Assembly (NCBI RefSeq): GCF_037975245.1
Contig: NC_092563.1
Location: 20,413,094 to 20,477,093 of the forward strand
Reading direction: 5' to 3'
Source: Apostichopus japonicus
Taxonomy: Eukaryota; Echinodermata; Holothuroidea; Aspidochirotida; Stichopodidae
Length of the DNA: 64,000 nt
The notes under the pieces were generated by a model, which ran no database searches, was not told where the DNA came from, and saw only the letters and a list, made by a program, of their open reading frames with translations. Below are positions 51,096-62,299 of the stretch, piece after piece (the first letter of the stretch is position 1; every line of letters starts with the position of its first letter). The translations under genes were made by a program, and so were the position numbers.

Positions 51096-54000
51096 ATTGG
51101 ACTTTGGGTTAGTTGTCTTCTATAGTATCTTACAAATAAACTATTACCAAGTGTATTAAACTATACAGGATTAGTATATATCTAAGCTCGTCACTAATTT
51201 GAATTTCCTAATCACTATTATTTGCATAGCTTTATATGCAAATCTATGTAAAATCACTATAGTGCTAATATATCTGTAGAAAGTTCGGGTAACATTTTTT
51301 TTATAATCTATAGAAATAATGTTACCTATAACTTTTTTTTTTTTTAGTCAAACAATTCCTTTTTTATATAAAGTACAAACCAACTGACGGCAATATTTCT
51401 TGCCGTGAATATGACTTTTCATATTAATGCAAGAATTAAGAGTACTTTCCACTAGAATTCCATTAACCTTGAACATTTTGGGTATTGTTTGAGTTTTGTT
51501 ATCTTTATTGGGTGTTTTTTTTTTCTTCTCTAATCCGGCATCAATGAAATATGTATTTCATATCAAAACTACATCTCCGTTTTTTCTGTCTGTCTCTTTC
51601 TTTCTGTCCCTTTATAAAATATTCTTCTTTGCCTTATTCTTATCTCTATTTCGTTATCTTCCCATTTTGATGTCCCTTGAAAAGCTTTCTCAAACTTCAG
51701 TTACACTAGGTTATAACGAATAGTGTGATGTGTGCGTCGTACCCGACGTAAGACCCACGGAAGATATATGACTTAGGTAATGGCAAGATAAGAGGCAAGG
51801 AGCCCATTAAAATCAAACACAAACGACGAGACCAATTTCATTGTAACCTAAACTATTCCAGGAAGATAGGCTTAGTACCTTTCCGTGCGTCCAAGATCAT
51901 TAAAAGCCCATTTAATCGTCAAATTAGGGAGGGAAAGAAGAAGGCAGCAAAGTCGAGAAAAGCCAGGACCCAATAGAGACATTTTGTCGACGGACATAAA
52001 TCGACTAATTCCAACGTAAACAAATAATGCTACTCTTGAAGTGTATGGATATTGGCTTAAATCGAAAATGAATAAACAAACCAATTTTAAAACTCACAAG
52101 TTCGACGGCATCTACGTTCTCCCGTAAAACCAAACCCCCAAAAAAAGGAAATATTTTTCTTCCTTTTTTTTTCTCGTTCTGTGGTACCCTTTATTTTTTC
52201 TTGGTCGAGTTGATGAGTTAAAGGAAAAAAGAACAGAAGATAAAGAACGAAAAAAAGTAAGAAAGAAAACAAGTCAGAACTTTATTCAAGCAGGGAGTAG
52301 TATTTTTCTATATTTTTTTTTTACAGCTTTCAATTTGGTCTGTTTGGATTTCGGTTAACGGGATACTCTAGCTTGTCTTAATTCACTTACAGTTTATCGT
52401 TCTATTATAGAACACATCAAAGCTTAAAATCGTTTTAAAATTGCTTTACTGCCTGTTAAGAGATATATATGATATAACTTAATTCGACGGAGAAAAAGAA
52501 AATTGATTCAAACGATACATACTTTGAACAGAAACATTTTAAACCCTTATCCGTCATTATTTTAGATATGAGTATATATAAGAAGCTTTAGAGAAGTTAT
52601 CTCGCAAGCTTTCAAAATCTATTAAAGGAACACAGGATGAGACAACACAGAGAGGACGGTTGACGGCGTGTAAACGTTCAGAGATAAACTTGGGAGATGT
52701 TTTTTTTTTTCCTTCTGCTTTTCTTTACTTTTTGATCAATGCAAACAGGATGGGTGGGGATGGGGGGGGGGGTGATTGGTATTTTATAAATGCAGAGGGC
52801 ATACATGTGTTCACCCTTAACAATTATACCAGTTTAAGATGGCTAATAGCTATCTGGCATACAGTAGAAAGTCGAACTGTAAAACATCAATTTTCTGTGT
52901 TGATTTTTGGTCAATTTTAATTCGAAATTAATCAGATCAGTTAACTATAGTCAATTATTGCCTCAAGTTGAATTTAAAATAATGACAAAACACGATGAAC
53001 AATTGTGAAAATGCGATCAGCAGGTCTTTCTTTATGTAAATGATATATACCAATCAGATGTAATGTCTGGGTGTGGGGAGGGTGGGGGAGGGTGGGGGAG
53101 GGGTCGAAGTTGCTGGTGTTGAATGGAATTGACGCCTTACTCTTTGATTAATTAATCTGCATTATTTTGGTAAGTTACTGTGTATAATGTCTTCCCTTTC
53201 ACGCCTTCATGCATGTTGGTTATTATGTATTCAATCACGTAATATTTTTCCCCCGACGTAGTTAATGTTCTTACAACCTGGGTTTATCCTCTGAGCATCA
53301 ATTGGAGGCAAGTTTTACATATATTAAAGTGACTTTTGAAGATAAAGGAAACAAAAAGAACAATTCATTCATTTATTAGGCAGACAAAAATCTACAATTG
53401 TAGAATATATAATTTTTTAAACAATTTAACAATCTTTTTAGTGAGTAATACAACTGTTGAGTTGGTAAAATTGCAAGAAAACTGTATAACCACCAAACAT
53501 CTGTTTGAACTCATAAATCCAATATTCAGATATCCAAAAGGAAAAAACACAGGGCGGGGGGGGGGGGGGGGGGATAAATATACTTATCCGAAACAACCGA
53601 AAAAAATATTTACAAAAGTATGTCTACATATACGCATTTTAACCAACTTTAAATCAAAATTCCTTAACTGCACGTATTTGATTATTTTTTTTATAAATTC
53701 AAGTTTTTTTTTTTAATTGTACAAGGAAACATGGGTAGAAGTTAGAATTAAGTTGATGTTACAAATCCTTTAAACTAAAGGAGATTATATGAGTAGTTAA
53801 AACACCAAAGCATGGTTGCATGCACCAATGATCACATAGTTGAGAGAAATGTCTGTTGATACCTAACTCCATTGGAAAAAATATTCGAAAAAGAAACTAA
53901 TCTTTTTCTGTTTACGAGACAAGAACAATTTTAATGTCATTCCGGGCAAAGGCTGCTCAGAAGGTGATACCTTTTACTTTCAATTGGGGGGGGGGAGGGG

Positions 54001-55777
54001 GAGGGGAGGGGGGACGTTTCTTATTTTCATCCAGTTTGAAAGTAAACAGCGTTGTTACTGATAACATTGTCAGTACTAATAACTCATGTCAACACCTGAT
54101 TGACTAAGAACCAACATTTTAGAAACAACAATTGCAAATTTACAAAGAGCAAACAAGCAAAAAAAAGGGAGCACGGTATGGAAAAACAAACAATAAATAA
54201 AATATAGGCATTAATATGTGCTTGTATGTGACGTCATTTCTAAAATGACCCAGGTCAGCGAATGACTTGTATTAAGGGGAATTCTAATACTTGTACTCGT
54301 AACAGTGATGTTGTACTCCTACCATGCACGTTTTGAAAATCATACATATATTAATATTAGAGGGACACAAAAATCGCATGTCTTGGACTAAACGGTTGCT
54401 AGTTGCTAATAAGAAGTAGTAGCCAAGTGATTGTGGCCACAACAATCCACGATATTATCAGATAACCAACAGATTGAGGGTCTCATGTTACATGTGGACT
54501 TTACATGGCTTGATGCCTTGAACAAAATGATACAGTCAGAACACAAGTAAATTGCAAGCTTTGAAGAGACCGAGGGAGTGAGGTAGAGAGAGGGTGGGCG
54601 GGGGGTAAGGAATTAGGACCAAGAAAGCGTCGTCTACAACCTGGTGGGGCCCTGGGAAGGATTACCTTACCGTGTTCCCTTTTTAACTCACCACCGTATC
54701 AGGTGTATTATGCAAATGATAATTCATTATTCTTTTTCAATCTTTTCCCGCGCCCAATTACTTGACTCGTCCCCCCCCCCCTCCCGTTGTATCGCCCTCT
54801 GGCCCAACGTTTTATAATAGATTTCTTTATGATCTTGTTTTGTTTGAGCAATTATAGTTTTGCTATTTTTTTATGTTTCATATGTAAATAGATCCACGAA
54901 CGATGAAAGCTATCAATGAAAAGTTAATGAAGCTATATTGTGTGGGGCAAAATATTACAGGTACACAACGAATTTAAGTTACGTTAACACACGGCAACAT
55001 TAGGTCAATAAATTTTGGATAATTTAATAAAGCACAGATCTTGTCTTGGTCTTTTTTTATTTTTTTTTCTATCCGATCTAATCTACCCTTAAGACTGGGG
55101 AGAAAAGAAGTCGTAATGTAAGAAAACCGCCTTTTTTATCGGTCGGCCAAAACGTTTATTATTTTTGGCATCAATCTTCAGTGATATTGACGTTGCTACC
55201 GCTCTCTATATATAATGGACTGTACATAGAAACAGTCCGTTCCTTACAAGCGTCACGGAAAATTAGAAATGGGAATTTTTATGGGACTTTCTTGGCATGA
55301 AACGACCATTTTATTGGGCAGAGTACACACACACACACAGTACAAGAAACTGTGAACGTCGAACTCTATGTTAACATATGTTATAGCAGCAATCTTAAAA
55401 CTCTTCAATGTGCACGGGAGTGAAGGGAGACTTGTGGACGAAAGTTGACAGACTGGCAGACATTTTGGTGATAGCAAACACTGAAATTGGAAGAACTGGA
55501 ACAGCTTAAGTATCAACAGAACCTGAGATGTTAATGAGTACGACTTGATACTGTACTTAATACGAATTTTACAACTTACTACTAGTACTTTTACCATACA
55601 CAAAGTACCTAAGAATTCGAACAAATTTTGAACGCGGTACTTTGGTACTTGTTGTTCAAACTAACGGCTGGTCTGCGTCTAAATGATTGGTCACTTGTAG
55701 GTGGTTGTCCGTCCCTGGAGGATAGATTTATTTTTATGTAGGGCGCAGCAATTGGTTGAAAATTAGTCCATAAATTC

Positions 55778-55831
<54 letters not shown>

Positions 55832-57027
55832 GATATATATATAGATTTGGTATACTTTGGTATTTGTCGTGCAAACTAACGGCTGGTCTATATATACAAA
55901 GTACCAATACTTTGTCTATATAGTACAACTATATATACTTGTATATATATTTGTATATATAGTTGACGTAGAAAACTGAAAACTGTTTCTTTTCTTATTG
56001 TTCTAGGGTGGGATTTCGAAGCATTTACAGCCTTAGGATATACCAGATACAAGATACACTGAGCTGTCCAGGCAGCTGTTACATAATTGGTGCCAACAAC
56101 CCCTTGTCTCAAGAATTAATTTGGACTTATACAATACGTTTTAACATTTTCTAATCGGTTTTTATTTTCTTTCTTAAATATAAGTTTTTTCACCCGACAT
56201 TTTCAGCATGCATACATTTTGTTGGTCTACAAAAGTACATGTTGTAACTGCATATCCATTTACTTTTACAACGATAAAAAGTGTATATATATGAGGTGAA
56301 CTTTGGTTGATTTTATCAAAACAAACATCTCAAACATGAGAATCAATACATAAACGAGATTACACAGATTTTGACTTCTTTTTTTTATGCATATCTTTGT
56401 TATATTTATTCATAAGGCTGATAAACAGAAAGTTTTTCATCGTTCACAAGAAATGCGTCTTGTGTGATATTTATTTATGTTTCTTTTCATATCTATCTAT
56501 CAGTTCATAACAATATTCTAAATTTGGTAATTGCTGTATTGTTATCTTTTGTATGATTTCCTCCTTCTCATTAAAGGATTGCGTGACAATCTCTCTCTCT
56601 CGTATACTTTGTCTTTCCCTTTCTATTTCTCACTCTATATTTCGATGTTGGTTATGCACTTAATTTTATTTGTCACATGTGTGTTCATGGGTAAGACGTA
56701 TACACACTTCAACGAAATTTATAGGCTTCAATAAGCTTCTGTGTTCATAAATTAAGTGCATTCTTTTCTTCTTTGTTTTTGTTCCTGCAGAGGTATATCC
56801 TATATTATTCCTAGTGAGAGCCTTAGCCTTAATTAATTAGCTCATTTTTAATTGCATAAAACAAGTTTGAACTAGAACGGCTTATGTCTCAAAGGATGAA
56901 AATTCCCCAAATATAAAGAAAATGACAGCTTGGTTTAGGAAACTTTTTGATAAGGGAAATTTTCTTGTATAGAAAAGATTTCGTTCGCGTGTAAATTAAT
57001 TCCCACACGTTTTCTTGTTTGGAACAG
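51096..57027. other. Gene-free stretch
   Basis: No gene is supported. Poly-G/C runs lie at about 52759-52770, 53556-53573, 53986-53995 and 54770-54780; GGGTGGGGGAG-type repeats at about 53073-53102; a (TA)n array at 55783-55848. A 36-bp degenerate direct repeat ending AACTAACGGCTGGTCT lies at 55639-55674 and 55854-55889. Long frames here are low-complexity or run through CA repeats. Confidence 0.45.
55639..55889. repeat. Degenerate direct repeat flanking a (TA)n array
   Basis: Segments of about 36 bp at 55639-55674 and 55854-55889 share ACTTTGGTA, TTGT.GT and AACTAACGGCTGGTCT. They bracket an interval containing a (TA)n array (55783-55848). This may be a short local duplication or long repeats flanking a decayed insertion. 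Confidence 0.6.
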
Positions 57028-57105
57028 GGTAGAAATTGCTTTCTAACCAATGACCTGAGAATTACAAGAATTATAAACCAAGTGCTTCTTAATAATCCCA
57101 GTCAG
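57028..57105 (+). CDS. Exon-like 78-bp segment with splice-like ends, unassigned
   Basis: An acceptor-like GTTTTCTTGTTTGGAACAG precedes 26 open codons (GRNCFLTNDLRITRIINQVL, then LNNPSQ), closed by CAG|GTATTTG. Only one frame is open and it is exactly in phase at both ends. No family is recognised. Segments like this also arise by chance in AT-rich DNA. Confidence 0.2.
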
Positions 57106-57460
57106 GTATTTGTTTCGTTACCTTGTTGTTATTTTGTTTTGTTTAAAATGTTTTCTTCTGAATTGTTGATTGACCTCCGATTATTGTTCTCGGCACGATT
57201 CCAAATAAAATCGAGAAGTGCCAGAAACTTGGAACTTTATACCCTCTATAAAAGCTACAAAGATTGTAAAATTTCAAACTAACCTTCCATTCCCACCCCC
57301 ACCCCCCGCCCTCACCACCAATACATATCGCCCTTGAGATAATCACTTGGAGACAAACAAAAAAACTTGTGCCCAACGATTAATATGCAAATGAAGGATA
57401 ATTGCAAGTAGGTACATATGCCATATTACATAATTATTGTTATCGAAATATAGAATACAG

Positions 57461-57657
57461 TGACATTGAACATATGCCGTGACGCAACAAACAATATAAT
57501 ATACGGTAGCCTTTGTTCATATAGTCGTGAGGGGAAAACGCTTCGTTACAAAATAAGGGAAACAGGTGCATGCTCTAACTTCGATGAACGCATATACAAC
57601 AACTACAGATCATATCTCATCCAGTCACTCGACGGCGACGGGAAATCAATTTATTAG
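57461..57657 (+). CDS. Exon-like terminal open segment, unassigned
   Basis: The frame follows an AATACAG acceptor-like site. It reads through an IIYGSLCSYSREGKTLRYKI block and a DERIYNNYRSYLIQSLDGDG block to a TAG. It is GC-richer than its flanks and protein-like in composition, but has no recognised domain. Its phase does not fit the 57028-57105 candidate, so the two do not form one gene by simple splicing. Confidence 0.2.
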
Positions 57658-58854
57658 TTGAACTTTGACCGACATGGCGTAACAACAACAAGTCTTAACG
57701 AAGTATATGTTACAACAATAATGGAATATTTTATTCCTGATGAAAGTTAATATTTGTCTCAATATTATCTTCAGCTCAAAAATCGATAATTAGAATAGAT
57801 TTCAAATTTTTTCGTCGCCATCAAAATATAACATTGCTATCCAAGTTTTTCTTGTTACTGTTATGGATATCTTTTAATGCATCAGTTTTCATTTGAATTA
57901 TGTTTTTAAGTCTTTATTGTTCACTTTTTCTTTTATTCATTTATTTATCTCTTCATGTATTCACTTATTTTTTTGTCAAGAACTTCATTATCCTGATAAT
58001 GTATTTTCTATATTGTTAAGTCGGTGAAGGTATAAATTGGGAATTAAGTAGCCTGTTTTCTCAACCATCAAGGGTAACTGCATTTTAGACAAATTCAGAT
58101 ATATGATTAACATTAAAACACTGTGAATGCAAAAACCCATGCAAGGAATACATTATTTTCAGCTCAAAACCGTAGATATAAATGATACAAATATTAGTAG
58201 ACACATACGCAGAAAAGCAAATGTATGGAGTAATAATTATTATTAAAAAACGTTGTAAAATTAACTTATTTTGCGACAAAAACTATGCTTGCGAATTTAT
58301 AATTTGCATCATTCCACATTTAGTAGACGGTTCATTTAATTGAGGCTGTGTTTGAATCAACTTAAGATACATCATTTTTATTTGTTTATACGGAATTCGG
58401 TTTTGTTGTTTCTATTGTCAACATATTAGGTTACCTCACACTGATGTCATTTAGAATGCTTTTTTTATAGCACTAAGCAAATATTTTGTTACGGTTGTCA
58501 TTATGTAAGGAGAAATAAAAGTTGAATTGAATTTAAGATTATTTACTTTAACTATATACTACTGTTATGCAAATAGCCGAATGTATCTAATCAAACTATC
58601 GATCAATCAATCAAATAAATCTAATCAACACTTTAATAATATAAGTTATTATCTCGACAACATTCATGTTTTTTCATACAGTTTATTTTTACAAAGTTTA
58701 ATCCGACGTTTTTCGGATAAGTCAAAATAAGAATGTTACTGAGTTTGTAAAACAAGCAACAAGGCCTACCAGGTTAGCACGGATTGTTCAATATGTAACA
58801 CACATAACATGAACATGCAATAATGTATGTATTTTAGATCCACCAATACAAGCA
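57658..58854. other. Gene-free AT-rich stretch
   Basis: No gene, RNA gene or mobile element is seen. ATCA/AATC short repeats occur at about 58600-58626. Confidence 0.5.
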
Positions 58855-59065
58855 GGAACTCGCGAAGAAGCCATCATTGATTGGCTTATCAAAGCAGCAA
58901 GCTGACCGAAGTCAGTCTCTTAGATTCATATTTAACGTCCATGATTATGAATTGTCAATTGTCAACAACTCAGTAGCTGGACGACATACATTAATCTTGG
59001 AGTGACTCGAACTCGGGACCTAATGATTGAAAGGCACCGGTGTTAACCGCTGAGCTAACATTCAA
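58855..59065 (-). repeat. tRNA-derived SINE, putative
   Basis: On the minus strand, TTAGCTCAGCGGTTA (A-box) is followed by GCCTTTCAATCATTAGG and then GAGTTCGAGTC (B-box) at normal tRNA spacing (58995-59055). The acceptor ends do not pair, so this is a tRNA-derived promoter head rather than a gene. The body downstream (to about 58855) includes CTGACTTCGGTCAG at about 58900-58915, a 5-bp stem closed by a TTCG tetraloop, and AGCCAATCAATGATGGCTTC. The 3' boundary is uncertain and no A tail was found. Confidence 0.6.
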
Positions 59066-59204
59066 TAATGATAGTTCTTTATGTTAGTTGGGAGAGAGCC
59101 TTGTACAATAATCTCTCATATTGCAATATCCTTTAAACTAAATAGCATATCTTCAAAGAAACGCAACTATTGTCTACAGAAGGGTCCGGTCTCCGTATTG
59201 GGGC

Positions 59205-60205
59205 CACTGGCGGATCCAAGGGGGGGCCAAGGGGGGCCATGGCCCCCCCCCAAAGGTGAGCCAAAAAGTGTTGCCGAACATCCGCTAAATCATATGATTG
59301 GAAATTAAAAAAATCGCGAGGTAGACTAGTCTAAACCTTTTCGTTTTCTGGTTTAAAATTAAATGCGCTCCCAACTGACCCGCAATTCGCGGGAATTAGA
59401 CCCGCATTCTAACACCCAAACCCGCTGACCCGCACAAGCGTCCGAAAAAACCGTATTGTAATTGTCAAGTATACATAAAAAAAAATGCATCAAATTTTGA
59501 CTTAGCAACCATCATTTCTTTACCATTTAGCATAATAGAGTATGAAACCTCCTTAACAGCATCATTTGAACCTCAAATTAGCCTATATTTCTTTTCATTG
59601 GGGCGAGCAGCGAACATTTTCATGCCACGGGAAAGAATGAATTATCACCTACTATTCAATTTATTGATGTTACACACAAAAAAATGCATATTTCTCAGAA
59701 AATGTTGGGTGACAAAAGCCTTTCTAAGTGCCACCATTTTACATGTAGGCATCACCAGGATTCCAAAAAAATTCAAAAGGGGAGGGGGACACCTTATACC
59801 CCTCCCCCAGGACGGCGATTCGTGGAATGGACCAGCATTTGCCTTCTCAAGAGTTGGGAGCTATGTAAATGTATGAGCATGAGGATTTACAGTTTAACAC
59901 CATTTTGCAGTTACAGGCTGGTTGTAAGAAATTTATAACCTATGAGAAATAAAATTTCTTGAGAAAGATGATCCCAACTTTGTTTTATAAATATTTTAGA
60001 AAATTATACCTGGGAAACATTTTTTTTAGAAGTAAATTAACATCACCATTGTACACTTTTGTCGCACCAAATTGCATCTGAGGGCATTCAGCAATAGAAA
60101 ATTTTCCAAAGGGGAGGGGGCACCCCCTCCCCTAAGACCCCTCCCCCATATCACTCTAATGTCACTTTGGCCCCCTCCCAAACAAAGGCCCTGGATCCGC
60201 CAGTG
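59205..60205. mobile_element. Non-autonomous hAT-like element, 1001 bp, 8-bp TSD
   Basis: Termini CACTGGCGGATCCA (left) and, reverse-complemented, CACTGGCGGATCCAGGG (right). ATTGGGGC at 59197-59204 is repeated exactly at 60206-60213, an 8-bp duplication as made by hAT transposases. G-rich blocks flank the left end and C-rich blocks the right. The interior has two copies of the module also present in the 12.2- and 32.8-kb MITEs. One is at about 59750-59815 with a broken hairpin, the other at about 60064-60150 with CACCAAATTGCATCTGAGG and a perfect hairpin (60111-60132). The longest frames are under 100 codons and show no transposase. Confidence 0.92.
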
Positions 60206-60213
60206 ATTGGGGC

Positions 60214-60417
60214 CTCAGTATTCAAACAGCACCACGTGGTATACAGTTAATAAACCATTATTGAAATAAAATAAAACTGTTAGCAAACTGCTTATCCACT
60301 AGAGAGCAAACCATTATTAAGAATACACGGTTTCTTGCAAGTACGTGTGTACATGATGATAATATGAATTATATGAAAATGTAGAATATAGGCTATGAAA
60401 ATAATCAATATTTGTGG
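60214..60417. other. Short unique spacer between two hAT-like elements
   Basis: Unique AT-rich DNA with no coding or repeat signal. It separates two transposon copies by only about 200 bp. Confidence 0.6.
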
Positions 60418-61470
60418 TAGTGTTTGCACGGGTTATTCGGGTACCCGGGTACCCGCCCGACGCAATACTACCCGGTTCCTAATTTATTACCCGAATCCTA
60501 CACAAAGTGTGATTTAAAAAAAAAAAAATTGCAAACCTACGGTTAGGCAGATTTCCCATTGACTTAGTGTGGTGTTAGGCTACCATGTGGTTGAAGATAA
60601 CAGCAATAACGAAAGTATTCCATGGATATCTTATAACTACGTCACAATTTCAGCTAATAAACAAATGGCTATGCTAGATTACCCCATTGACTTAGTGTGG
60701 TGTTAGGCAACCATGTGGTCGAACGTAACAGCAATAATGAATGTGTTCCATGGATATCTTATAACTGCGTCACAATTTCAGCGAATAAACAGATGGTTAG
60801 GCTTAGCTAGATTTCTCATGCATTGACTTAGTGTGGTGTTAGGCTACCATGTGGAAGAAATTATTATTTATTCATTCGTTTATTTCATAGAAGGAAAGGC
60901 TGACAAGGAATTTTACGACATGTTTATGGATTATAGACGGGGTAACTAAAAAATAATAATCGCAAGTGGATTTTTACTAATCGTGTATTCCAAATGCGAT
61001 CAAATTGCGCGAATCGCGTAATCTCGCGGCTAATGCGAACCTTGGGCCTGCATAATAGATAGTAGTAGTAACAACTGAGCTAAAGGGATATTTTATGGTC
61101 TGATCCAATAGACGTGGAGAGCAAGCATAAGCAACGGCGGCAGTGCGATGTTAACAACATTACTACTAATTAGTAGCATGGAGGTAAAACAGAGTAATGT
61201 TAATTATATTAAGTAATTAACAAGTTTATGACAGAAAAAAAGCAAATAGAAATTATTGAGGAAGGTTTTATACCTTACCTTACACATACGTTTGTGAACA
61301 TGAAGACATTGTCAGTAGAGAATATAATTCATTTATTATAGCATCCAATATGTAATTTCTTGAAAATCGTGATACACGAGGGTAAACAATTTTTTCCGGG
61401 TACCCGGATACCCGACGGTAACGGCTCTCGGGTACCCGGTTCCCGATTTTTGGACCCGTGTAAACACAAA
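60418..61470. mobile_element. Non-autonomous hAT-like element with GGGTACCC blocks, about 1.05 kb
   Basis: The left end GTGTTTGCACGGGT and the reverse-complemented right end GTGTTTACACGGGT match at 13 of 14 positions. Sub-terminal regions on both sides carry CGGGTACCCG palindromes (about 60438-60456 and 61396-61442). Flanks TTTGTGG (60411-60417) and TTTGTGG (61472-61478) give a 7-bp, possibly imperfect 8-bp, duplication, consistent with hAT. The interior includes a tandem repeat of about 127-147 bp and no transposase. Exact ends are uncertain by 1-3 bases. Confidence 0.82.
60557..60858. repeat. Internal 127-147 bp tandem repeat, about 2.2 copies
   Basis: CATTGACTTAGTGTGGTGTT begins at 60557, 60684 and 60831. 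Units also share TACCATGTGG, AACAGCAATAA and TCCATGGATATCTTATAACT. The second unit has about 20 extra bases. It sits inside the GGGTACCC-bearing hAT-like element. Confidence 0.9.
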
Positions 61471-61966
61471 TTTTGTGGTCAAAATCACTTTCTAACCTTT
61501 CTCTGAACTTGACTTAGACTTTTTCTTTCTTTCTTTCTTTCGTTGTTGTTGTAGCATTTCTTATTTTCCAAAATTAAACCAATTACACAATGCCCCGCAT
61601 GTCAGATATGAATATGCAAGAGAAACGATTGCCCAATCATGTGAAACATTTTCTTATATCCTGTTCAAATGATTAGACTGAAATAGGTGCAAAGAGACAT
61701 ATTGATCGATACGCTATTTCATTTATACACATATAATATATATATATATATATATAAATCTATATCTTATCTATATCTTTATACGATTATTATATTATTA
61801 TTATTATTACTATAAATTATTAATTATATACGCTTACAAATGTGCCATATCTTTAAATCTTTCTTCAACCTTCACTTTAAAACTGAATTGTTATTTCTTT
61901 CAATTTCTATACAACTTACTCTTTCAATATAGGCCTATACACAAGCGTATATATATACACATACTG

Positions 61967-61977
<11 letters not shown>
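61471..61977. other. Gene-free AT-rich spacer
   Basis: No gene is seen. A (CTTT)n tract lies at about 61521-61541 and a short (TA)n at about 61735-61756. Confidence 0.55.
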
Positions 61978-61999
<22 letters not shown>

Positions 62000-62014
62000 G
62001 TGGAGAGAGAGAGA
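61978..62014. repeat. (GA)n microsatellite
   Basis: GA repeats with one GGTG interruption, just left of the palindrome. Confidence 0.95.
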
Positions 62015-62074
62015 GTTGGTTGGTTGGCGTCTATCTTGGCGCAGAGTGCTCTATGTCCAGTGGACAGAGCGGAA

Positions 62075-62240
62075 TATATGTTGATACTAGTTGAGACTAG
62101 TGGAACACTAGTAGTTGTAACTCGGAGTGTCACGCGTTATAGCGATCGTCAGACAACTGTTGTCTGACGATCGTTATAACGCGTGAAACTCCTAGTTACA
62201 ACTATAGTGTTCCACTAGTCTCAACTAGTATCAACATATA
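62075..62240. mobile_element. Near-perfect palindrome, about 83-bp arms (foldback/MITE candidate)
   Basis: The left arm (62075-62157) and right arm (62159-62240) are reverse complements apart from a few substitutions and one single-base indel, around a centre AGACAACTGTTGTCT. Arm landmarks are GTTGATACTAGTTGAGACTA, GTGGAACACTA, GTTGTAACT, CACGCGTTAT and CGATCGTCAGACAAC. The loop is essentially absent, so the sequence can form a hairpin of more than 80 bp. The right arm runs into (TA)n and the left is preceded by AATATATG, suggesting insertion into TA-rich DNA. There is no coding capacity and the family is unassigned. Confidence 0.85.
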
Positions 62241-62252
62241 TATATATATAAA

Positions 62253-62299
<47 letters not shown>
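62234..62299. repeat. (TA)n microsatellite
   Basis: About 65 bp of TA with an AATC interruption, directly abutting the palindrome. Confidence 0.95.

Noticed and set aside
53336-53716. 126-codon open frame
   Set aside because: Runs through a poly-G tract (Gly run) and AT-rich low-complexity DNA, with no conserved motif.
55253-55624. 123-codon minus-strand frame
   Set aside because: Begins with a non-ATG codon, crosses a CA repeat, and is Leu/Ser/Cys-rich low-complexity sequence without domains.
58990-59062. Functional tRNA gene on the minus strand
   Set aside because: A- and B-boxes are good but the acceptor arms do not pair and the anticodon stem is poor. Better read as a SINE head.
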